A DNA stretch of 6,093 nucleotides from an uncultured Anaerotignum sp. (GTDB taxonomy: Bacteria > Bacillota > Clostridia > Lachnospirales > Anaerotignaceae), in NCBI RefSeq assembly GCF_934277605.1, contig NZ_CAKQVD010000085.1, positions 1 through 6,093 of the forward strand, read 5' to 3'. The notes under the pieces are model-generated. The model ran no database searches and was not told the DNA's origin. It was given only the letters and a program-made list of their open reading frames with translations. Of this stretch, positions 1 through 4,955 are shown piece after piece. The first letter of the stretch is position 1, and each line of letters starts with the position of its first letter. The position numbers were made by a program, and so were the translations under genes.

Positions 1-24
1 GTCTGTTTATTCCTCTGTTTCAAC

Positions 25-76
25 AAGTCGAAAACCTGTTTTCGACTTAGGGTGTCGACTTTGTCGACACCCTAAG
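25..76. repeat. Two abutting long palindromes (hairpin pair)
   Basis: Two perfect inverted repeats lie side by side. The first pairs 25-35 with 38-48 (11 bp, 2-nt loop). The second pairs 46-59 with 63-76 (14 bp, 3-nt TTT loop). They share bases 46-48, so both can form almost completely as adjacent hairpins or a double cruciform. Each arm carries a GTCGA core, giving four copies in 45 bp. Neither strand has a T-run after the stems, so this is not a standard intrinsic terminator, although it lies about 70 bp past the stop of the YkvI-type gene and could protect its 3' end. It may be a dispersed intergenic palindromic repeat or a small non-autonomous element; the left window edge may cut it. Confidence 0.8.
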
Positions 77-114
77 ATACACGCAGGTGCATCTCTCCTC
101 TTTGAAAGTTTTTT

Positions 115-133
115 ATTTGAATGTAATTTGAAT
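115..133. repeat. Short direct repeat ATTTGAAT x2
   Basis: Two copies of ATTTGAAT (115-122 and 126-133) are separated by GTA, giving an 11-bp period. They lie just downstream of the stop codon of the YkvI-type gene. The repeat is short and in AT-rich DNA, so it may be chance. Apart from this and the palindrome pair, I see nothing else in positions 1-144. Confidence 0.4.
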
Positions 134-144
134 GGCCGTTCCTT

Positions 145-1332
145 TTAAGCCACGCTCTTGTGTGTGGAAACGGCTGTTTTCTTCCGTTCCGCCATCTCAG
201 CCTTGCGCAGCTTGCAAATTTTGTATACACCAACGGTAACCAGAGGCAGTACATAGATTGCCAAAAATGCGTAGGACAGTGCATTATAAACCGTTGCAAT
301 CAGGTCAATGATACCCACCTTAGACAGCACCATAGAGCCAACCAGAACGATGATTGTCAGGATTGCCTGCTGTTTGCCTGTCATAGGCGGCTTGTGTGCC
401 TCCTTCAAGCCGTTGTTCACTCTTTCCAGAGCCGCATGGATAATACCTGTGGAGGTTTCAATCAGTGTCCAGCCCATAACGATACCGAAGATTGCGATAA
501 CAACGGGGCCTGCGGTACCCTGCATCATAGCCAGCCAAGGCACGCTTGCGCCAATTACATCAGGGTTGGGATAGAAGCACAGAACTGCAAAATATGTCAT
601 AAACCAAGGCACTGTTGCCAAAACGCCGCCGATAATGCCGGAGGCAATAGATTCCACTCGTCTTGTCTGTCTTTCAATGGTAAAGAAGGTTGCCGGCATA
701 ACCACCAGATTATATGCACAATACAGTACGCCGCTCCAAATTGCCTTGCCTGCGGATACGCTCCCTTGGATATAGCTTGTGTCATGGTTTGCGAATACCT
801 CGGGAATGTGTTTGCCGAAGGTGCCGATAACCAATACAGAGAAAATGATATAGCCTGCATACAGGGCAACCGTCCCCAGTGTTTCAAAGCGTTCAATCAA
901 TCTGGAGCCATAGAAGTTCAAAATTGCAACCACAACTGTGATGGCAACAACGCCCACCCAGTAGTTCAGCCCCAAGGTCTGCTCAACGATATTCCCGGTT
1001 GCAGATGCCATAACGGCAATGATAACGACCATAAACAGCAGATAGACAATATCGAACACAATCCACAGCGGGCCGCCGATGGTTTTCATAAAGGTTTTGA
1101 AATCGTATGCCTTCGTCAGACGAATCAGCTCATAGGTCAGGGCTGCAATGACCGCAAAGCCCAAAAATGTGCCGAGGCCGGACAGCCAGCCCAGTGCGCC
1201 GTATTTCGCACCGTATTCAACAATTTCACGACCGGTGGCATAGCCGCCGCCAATCATTACGGACTGAAGGATGATACCGGGCAATACAAATTTACCGAAT
1301 CCGCCTTCAAAAAAGCTTTTTTTCTTTTCCAT
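145..1332 (-). CDS. YkvI-family polytopic membrane protein (putative transporter)
   Basis: A 395-residue, very hydrophobic protein with about ten to eleven predicted membrane spans, roughly at residues 14-33, 46-70, 88-111, 123-140, 152-172, 196-217, 231-253, 272-292, 321-337 and 341-372. It ends in a basic, soluble tail. The first span contains a glycine-rich break (GGGYATGRE, 28-36), as in LeuT-fold (APC-superfamily) carriers, where the broken helix lines the substrate site. Overall similarity fits the uncharacterised membrane protein YkvI family of Firmicutes; the substrate is unknown. The ATG at 1332 was chosen over a TTG 66 bp upstream because AGAGGGG sits 6 nt before it and the extra N-terminal residues are non-conserved in character. 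It appears monocistronic, with its own promoter and a leader of about 150 nt. Family assignment is fairly sure; function is not. Confidence 0.85.
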   Translation of the reverse strand: MEKKKSFFEGGFGKFVLPGIILQSVMIGGGYATGREIVEYGAKYGALGWLSGLGTFLGFAVIAALTYELIRLTKAYDFKTFMKTIGGPLWIVFDIVYLLFMVVIIAVMASATGNIVEQTLGLNYWVGVVAITVVVAILNFYGSRLIERFETLGTVALYAGYIIFSVLVIGTFGKHIPEVFANHDTSYIQGSVSAGKAIWSGVLYCAYNLVVMPATFFTIERQTRRVESIASGIIGGVLATVPWFMTYFAVLCFYPNPDVIGASVPWLAMMQGTAGPVVIAIFGIVMGWTLIETSTGIIHAALERVNNGLKEAHKPPMTGKQQAILTIIVLVGSMVLSKVGIIDLIATVYNALSYAFLAIYVLPLVTVGVYKICKLRKAEMAERKKTAVSTHKSVA

Positions 1333-1338
1333 ATAATT

Positions 1339-1345
1339 CCCCTCT
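1339..1345 (-). promoter_or_regulatory. RBS of the YkvI-type gene
   Basis: AGAGGGG on the minus strand lies 6 nt upstream of the ATG at 1332. It decides the start codon in favour of this ATG over the upstream TTG at 1398. Confidence 0.75.
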
Positions 1346-1360
1346 TTTCTTTCGTAAAGC

Positions 1361-1407
1361 AGGCTCACACGGAGCCTTCCTGTGTAGCTTTGCTGCAATG
1401 CCGCAGC
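1361..1407 (-). promoter_or_regulatory. Structured 5' leader of the YkvI-type gene
   Basis: Two small hairpins can form in the leader: GCTGC (1403-1407) with GCAGC (1392-1396), loop 6 nt, and AGGCT (1373-1377) with AGCCT (1361-1365), loop 7 nt. The second competes with an alternative stem in which ACAC (1382-1385) plus GG (1379-1380) pairs with GTGT (1367-1370) plus CC (1371-1372), around a bulged A. It does not match any riboswitch or T-box consensus I know, and there is no terminator T-run. The leader could be regulatory or merely foldable sequence. Confidence 0.3.
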
Positions 1408-1451
1408 CTTCTCTTAAGTAAAAAAAATAATTGCGAAAACGCCCACTAATT

Positions 1452-1471
1452 TTGTACTTTTTCAAGTACAA
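1452..1471. promoter_or_regulatory. Operator-like perfect inverted repeat
   Basis: TTGTACTT (1452-1459) and AAGTACAA (1464-1471) form a perfect 8-bp inverted repeat with a 4-nt spacer. It begins about 10 nt past the predicted transcription start of the YkvI-type gene, where a repressor dimer would block initiation or early elongation. It could equally be a 5' RNA hairpin. The cognate regulator is unknown and none is encoded in this window. Confidence 0.5.
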
Positions 1472-1487
1472 CGTGAACTTTTTAAAG

Positions 1488-1516
1488 AATTTACTCGTTT
1501 TTCGCAAGAAAGTCAA
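1488..1516 (-). promoter_or_regulatory. Sigma-A-like promoter for the YkvI-type gene
   Basis: TTGACT (1511-1516, 5 of 6 to the -35 consensus) and TAAATT (1488-1493, 4 of 6 to the -10 consensus) are separated by exactly 17 bp. The expected start is near 1481, giving a leader of about 150 nt before the ATG at 1332. It is the best promoter match I found in the long gap. Confidence 0.6.
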
Positions 1517-1769
1517 TAGACGGCTTTTGTATTTTTTATCTCCAAAACGGCAATTCCTCTGTAAAAAAATATCATCTTGTCCGCCCCTCTCCCCCTTGTT
1601 GCATGACAATGGCAGTGCTTTATGCAAAAAAATCCCTATTCCTTTGATATAGATTTCCAAAAACCGCCGTTTTTCCGCTGAAATGTGTCAATTTATATAA
1701 AAACAAAAGGAGGCGCCCCTCGTTTTGCATCACTTTATCAAAAAAAGATGTATAAACCACAGCATATTC

Positions 1770-1789
1770 CGCATATTTATGCGTTTTTT
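1770..1789 (+). terminator. Weak plus-strand terminator-like hairpin
   Basis: CGCAT (1770-1774) pairs with ATGCG (1779-1783) around ATTT, followed directly by six T (1784-1789). The stem is short and AT-containing, and no plus-strand gene lies upstream in this window, so function is doubtful. Confidence 0.25.
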
Positions 1790-1809
1790 CACCAATGTAT
1801 ACAGTTTTT

Positions 1810-1833
1810 CTGCATACATAATGCCGTATGCAG
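1810..1833. repeat. Perfect 8-bp inverted repeat
   Basis: CTGCATAC (1810-1817) and GTATGCAG (1826-1833) are exact reverse complements separated by 8 nt. It lies just past the comF terminator in the direction of transcription. It could be a regulator site or an RNA hairpin. On the plus strand, CCCA and a T-run follow (1834-1844), which gives a weak terminator appearance. Confidence 0.5.
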
Positions 1834-1847
1834 CCCATTTTTTTCAC

Positions 1848-1883
1848 AAAAAAAGATACGACAGCCATTGCTCCATCGTATCT
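1848..1883 (-). terminator. Intrinsic terminator of the recD2-comF unit
   Basis: On the minus strand AGATACGA (1876-1883) pairs with TCGTATCT (1854-1861), an 8-bp stem. The 14-nt loop can form a small inner AGC/GCT hairpin, and seven T follow (1848-1854). It begins 17 nt after the comF stop codon, as expected for a rho-independent terminator. Confidence 0.85.
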
Positions 1884-1899
1884 CCTGTATCATTTTTGC

Positions 1900-2607
1900 T
1901 TATATCCGCTTCGTTGCGGAAAGACAGCAAACAAATACCTTTTCTGCACCTGCACGATATAATTCCTTCGCACACGCATTGCAGGTGGCACCCGTTGTGA
2001 AAATATCATCCACCAAAAGAATCCGCTTTCCACTCAAATCCTCCGTCACAACAAAGGCATCCTGCAAATTCTGCCGCCGCTGCACAGGGGTATCCAAGCT
2101 GCTTTGCGCCGCTGTTTCTCTCTTTCGGTGCAAAACCTCCGGGCGAAACAAAAGCCCCGTCTGCGCCGCAATTCCTTCGCAAAGAAGCCTTGCCTGGTTG
2201 AAGCCACGCCGTTTTTCCTTCTTGGGGTAGAGCGGCACGCAAACCATGAAATCCGTCTGTGCCAAAAGCTCCCTCTGCCGCTCCTCCAGATACTCCGCCA
2301 AGAAGCGTCCCAAGTCCTCGCCCAGCTTTTTCCCGCCTTCAAATTTGAACAAATGAATGGCTCTGCGCACCGTTTCATAGGGAACGGCGGCACAGGCGCT
2401 TTCAAACGCAAACTCCTTCAGGCAAGCCCTGCAAAAGCCGCCCGTATCCGTTTTTCCGTTGCAATGCGGGCAGACCTCCTGTGGTATATAGGGGCGTGCC
2501 TTCGCACAATTTCGGCAAAGAAAGCCCACTCTCTCCTCCAGATCCAAAACCTCTGTGCAAACCGCACACCTCGGCGGAAAAATCAACCGCAAAAGCCGCT
2601 CCTTCAT
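1900..2607 (-). CDS. comF: ComF-family phosphoribosyltransferase-fold protein
   Basis: A 235-residue protein of normal length for the family. The N-terminus carries zinc-finger-like cysteine pairs: C14/C17 and C31/C34, then C46/C49 and C59/C62. The C-terminal part is a type I phosphoribosyltransferase fold with the PRPP-loop motif ILLVDDIFTTGAT (196-208) and the family's RRGFNQA segment (133-139). In naturally competent bacteria ComF/ComFC is cytosolic and supports uptake or processing of single-stranded DNA; in other species it is widespread with a less clear role, and no enzymatic reaction is assured. Its ATG overlaps the recD2 stop codon (ATGA), and its ribosome site GGGGGTG (2615-2621) lies inside the recD2 end, so translation is probably coupled. 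No comFA-type helicase gene is seen beside it. The PRPP-loop acidic pair (D200, D201) is intact. Confidence 0.94.
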   Translation of the reverse strand: MKERLLRLIFPPRCAVCTEVLDLEERVGFLCRNCAKARPYIPQEVCPHCNGKTDTGGFCRACLKEFAFESACAAVPYETVRRAIHLFKFEGGKKLGEDLGRFLAEYLEERQRELLAQTDFMVCVPLYPKKEKRRGFNQARLLCEGIAAQTGLLFRPEVLHRKRETAAQSSLDTPVQRRQNLQDAFVVTEDLSGKRILLVDDIFTTGATCNACAKELYRAGAEKVFVCCLSATKRI

Positions 2608-4853
2608 TCTATTTCACCCCCATGCATGAAATCATGCAGATTCCGTATCCGCTCTGCCAAGCCGGTGTATCTGCCAATCTCCCTGTCATTATAAATCATG
2701 GAGGAAACCGTTTCCCGCAAGCCAACCAAAACCACAAGCTGCTTTGCCCTTGTCACAGCGGTATAAAGCAGGTTTCTGGTCATCAGCATGGGCGGCCCGC
2801 TGTAAACAGGCAAAATTACCACAGGGTATTCACTCCCCTGCGATTTATGAATGGTAATGGCATAGGCAAGCTCCAATTCCTCCAGCTGGCTGAAATCATA
2901 TTCCACAAGCTTTCCGTCATCAAACAGCACCCGCAGCTGCTCCGCATGGGAATCAATCGAAAGAATCCTGCCTGCATCCCCGTTATAAACGCCTAAGCCC
3001 TCATCCTCACGCTTTCCCATTGCACCGTAAATGCGCCAAACAATATTATAATTATTCTTAATCTGCATCACCTTATCGCCCTCACGGAAGGTAATCTGCC
3101 GAAACTGCACCTCTCTCTTATCCGAGGCAGGCGGGTTCAAGGTCTGCTGCAGCACCTGGTTCAAATTCTGCACCCCCAAGGTTCCCTTTCGCATAGGGGT
3201 AAGAATCTGCATTTCCTGCATACCGTCACAGCCTGTAAAGCGTGGCAGCCGCTTTGTCACAAGCTCCTGTATGGTGCCGACAACCTCCTCCGCATAGGCA
3301 CGGCGCATAAAGAAGAAATCCGTTCCCGTTTCATTCAAAATAGGCTCCTCCCCTTGGTTAATGCGGTGCGCATTCATAATGATTGCGCTTTCCTGCGCCT
3401 GACGGAATACATGCTGCAAACGCACCACCTTCAGCCGTTCACTGCGAATCATATCCTTCAGCACATTCCCTGCCCCCACAGAAGGGAGCTGATCCACATC
3501 CCCCACAAAAATCAAGCGGGAGCCGCTTTCCACCGCACGCAGGAGTGCCTGCATCAGCACAATATCCACCATGGAGCTTTCATCAATGATAATCACATCT
3601 GCCTCAATGGGCGATTCCTCATTTTTATCAAAGGTCTGCCTGCGGGTGTCCTCCCCGATGAAGCTGATTCCCAACAGGCGATGTATCGTCTGCGCCTCCA
3701 TGCCGGTTGCCTCGGTCATGCGCTTTGCCGCACGCCCCGTCGGTGCCGCCAAGACCACATCCAAGTCCTCCTTTTTCAAAATTCTGAGGATGGTGTTGAT
3801 GGTTGTGGTTTTCCCTGTGCCGGGGCCGCCTGTGATAATCAGCACGCCACAGCTTAAGGCCTCTGCCACTGCCGCACGCTGCTCCTCTGCCAAAACCACG
3901 CCTGTTTCCTTCTCCACCCTTGCAATCTCCGTTGCGACAGCCTCCATGTTCGGTGCATCATAGTCTGCGGAAAGCTCCAGCAGACGCTTCGCCACAGACA
4001 TTTCCGCATAAAAATAATAATTCAGATAGACACAATCCACATCGTTCAGCCGTTCCTGCCAAAGCTGACTGTTCACCTGCAAATCCCGAATGGCATTTTC
4101 CACCGCCAACGGATGCAAATGCAGCAAATCCACCGCCTGCGCAATCAGCCGCTCCTTCGGCAAATAGCAATCGCCGTTTGCCGCCGCCGTATTCAGCACA
4201 TATTTCACAGCCGCCTTCACACGGTTGGGATCATCCTCCGCAATGCCTGCGCTTGCCGCCATTTTATCCGCCATCTTAAAGCCGATTCCAAGCACCTCAT
4301 CCGCCAGACGATAGGGGTTGTTCTTCACAATTTCAAAGGTGCGTGCCTTATATTTTTTATAAATCCTCATGGCATAGGCAGGGGAAATATCGAAGCCCTG
4401 CAAAAACATCATGGCACGGCGCAGCTCATGCTGTTCGCAAAAGGCGGCGGAAATCCTCTGTGCCTTGTCATAGCTAATGCCCTTTAGCTCTGTCAGCAAA
4501 TCGGGCTTTTCCTCAATCACATAAAACGTCGCCTCGCCAAAGCGTTCCACAATCCGCTTTGCCGTTTTCGCCCCAATGCCCTTAATCATTCCGGAGGAAA
4601 GATATTTTTCCATTCCTGCGGTGGTGGTCGGCATGGATTTTTCGTAATATTGCACCTGTATCTGCTTGCCGTAAAGGGGGTGCATGGCCCAACTGCCGTG
4701 AATCTCCAAGGTTTCGCCGCTGTGAATCTGCGGCACAGTGCCGACACAGGTTACCTCCTCCGCCTCGGTTGTCAGCGAAAAAACCGTATACCCGTTATCC
4801 TTGTTTTGATAAATAATATCCTCAACCTCGCCGGTCAGTGTAATCTCCTCCAT
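2604..4853 (-). CDS. recD2: RecD2-type ATP-dependent 5'-3' DNA helicase
   Basis: A 749-residue SF1B helicase, full length for RecD2 (the RecD-like enzyme of bacteria without RecBC). It has an N-terminal OB-like domain (about 1-75), helix-hairpin-helix segments (about 86-102, 120-134 and 178-199), then the helicase core. Motifs visible: Q325 (Q-motif), Walker A GGPGTGKT (342-349), motif Ia APTGRAAKRM (370-379), Walker B IIIDESS (421-427), motif III GDVDQLPSVGAG (451-462), motif IV region QHVFRQ (480-485), motif V TIHKSQGSEYP (667-677) and motif VI YTAVTRAK (697-704). Family members unwind DNA 5'-3' and act in replication-fork maintenance, mismatch repair and recombination. The ATG at 4853 was chosen because AAAGGAGG lies 7 nt upstream; an in-frame start at 4931 would run back through the terminator hairpin. 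It is the first gene of a two-gene unit with comF. All key residues are present. Confidence 0.97.
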   Translation of the reverse strand: MEEITLTGEVEDIIYQNKDNGYTVFSLTTEAEEVTCVGTVPQIHSGETLEIHGSWAMHPLYGKQIQVQYYEKSMPTTTAGMEKYLSSGMIKGIGAKTAKRIVERFGEATFYVIEEKPDLLTELKGISYDKAQRISAAFCEQHELRRAMMFLQGFDISPAYAMRIYKKYKARTFEIVKNNPYRLADEVLGIGFKMADKMAASAGIAEDDPNRVKAAVKYVLNTAAANGDCYLPKERLIAQAVDLLHLHPLAVENAIRDLQVNSQLWQERLNDVDCVYLNYYFYAEMSVAKRLLELSADYDAPNMEAVATEIARVEKETGVVLAEEQRAAVAEALSCGVLIITGGPGTGKTTTINTILRILKKEDLDVVLAAPTGRAAKRMTEATGMEAQTIHRLLGISFIGEDTRRQTFDKNEESPIEADVIIIDESSMVDIVLMQALLRAVESGSRLIFVGDVDQLPSVGAGNVLKDMIRSERLKVVRLQHVFRQAQESAIIMNAHRINQGEEPILNETGTDFFFMRRAYAEEVVGTIQELVTKRLPRFTGCDGMQEMQILTPMRKGTLGVQNLNQVLQQTLNPPASDKREVQFRQITFREGDKVMQIKNNYNIVWRIYGAMGKREDEGLGVYNGDAGRILSIDSHAEQLRVLFDDGKLVEYDFSQLEELELAYAITIHKSQGSEYPVVILPVYSGPPMLMTRNLLYTAVTRAKQLVVLVGLRETVSSMIYNDREIGRYTGLAERIRNLHDFMHGGEIE
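2615..2621 (-). promoter_or_regulatory. RBS of comF inside the recD2 end
   Basis: GGGGGTG lies 7 nt upstream of the comF ATG and within the last recD2 codons. With the ATGA overlap it suggests that ribosomes ending recD2 restart on comF. Confidence 0.6.
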
Positions 4854-4860
4854 GCGTTCC

Positions 4861-4868
4861 CCTCCTTT
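4861..4868 (-). promoter_or_regulatory. Strong RBS of recD2
   Basis: AAAGGAGG, a near-perfect Shine-Dalgarno sequence, sits 7 nt upstream of the ATG at 4853 and fixes the recD2 start. Confidence 0.9.
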
Positions 4869-4889
4869 CCGTTTTTTTCGTATAGTAAG

Positions 4890-4898
4890 AGTATAGCA
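4890..4898 (-). promoter_or_regulatory. Extended -10 promoter of recD2-comF
   Basis: TGCTATACT on the minus strand fits an extended -10 element (TG, one base, then a TATAAT-like hexamer, 5 of 6). No good -35 lies at 16-18 bp because that place is the T-run and stem of the upstream terminator. A second TATACG lies at 4879-4884; TTGTTA (4899-4904) is only 14 bp from it. The expected start is near 4883, giving a leader of about 30 nt. Confidence 0.5.
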
Positions 4899-4906
4899 TA
4901 ACAAAT

Positions 4907-4929
4907 AAAAAAAGGGAACAACCGTTCCC
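4907..4929 (-). terminator. Intrinsic terminator after the CotH-family gene
   Basis: On the minus strand GGGAAC (4924-4929) pairs with GTTCCC (4914-4919) around a GGTT tetraloop, followed by seven T (4907-4913). It begins 26 nt past the CotH-family stop codon and separates that gene from recD2. Confidence 0.88.
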
Positions 4930-4955
4930 AATTTTTATCCAAAAAGGCTCTCTGT

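Larger units (their letters stand above)
1333..1899. other. 567-bp intergenic region between comF and the YkvI-type gene
   Basis: No convincing gene is present on either strand. In transcription order it holds the comF terminator (1848-1883), a perfect 8-bp inverted repeat (1810-1833), a short hairpin with a plus-strand T-run (1770-1789), AT-rich sequence with weak inverted repeats (1599-1627 and 1659-1674), a sigma-A-like promoter (1488-1516), a palindrome near the start site (1452-1471) and a leader with small hairpins (1361-1407). The open frames here overlap neighbouring genes or structures and their predicted proteins look like nothing recognisable. Confidence 0.7.

Noticed and set aside
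46..76. Intrinsic terminator of the YkvI-type gene
   Set aside because: The stem is strong, but no T-run follows on either strand, so a standard terminator cannot be claimed.
81..101. 6-codon ORF (MHLRVS) with AGAGGAG after the YkvI-type gene
   Set aside because: Too short, no promoter and ends in the palindrome; likely chance.
160..1449. A 429-codon open frame on the plus strand opposite the YkvI-type gene
   Set aside because: It is in codon register with the real gene, so its lack of stops only reflects that TTA, CTA and TCA codons are absent from the sense gene. The product is Cys/His/Asn/Gln-rich, as expected for the antisense of a membrane protein.
1333..1481. T-box or known riboswitch in the YkvI leader
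   Set aside because: No T-box AGGGTGG core, no terminator/antiterminator pair and no match to a riboswitch consensus I recognise.
1620..1868. 82-codon minus-strand frame in the long gap
   Set aside because: It starts inside the comF terminator, uses no clear ribosome site and its product resembles nothing known.
1844..1876. 10-codon ORF with an AGGAG just upstream, covering the comF terminator
   Set aside because: It lies wholly in the terminator hairpin and T-run, so the match is most likely chance.
1685..2230. Plus-strand frames at 1685-2230 and 1725-2000, with AAAGGAGG at 1707-1713
   Set aside because: They run into comF on the opposite strand, the candidate start after the ribosome-site-like motif is a TTG, and a hairpin with a T-run sits inside. 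No recognisable protein.
3354..4487. Several plus-strand frames of 70-170 codons opposite recD2
   Set aside because: All lie opposite a helicase gene with every motif intact; they are shadows with no ribosome site or family features.
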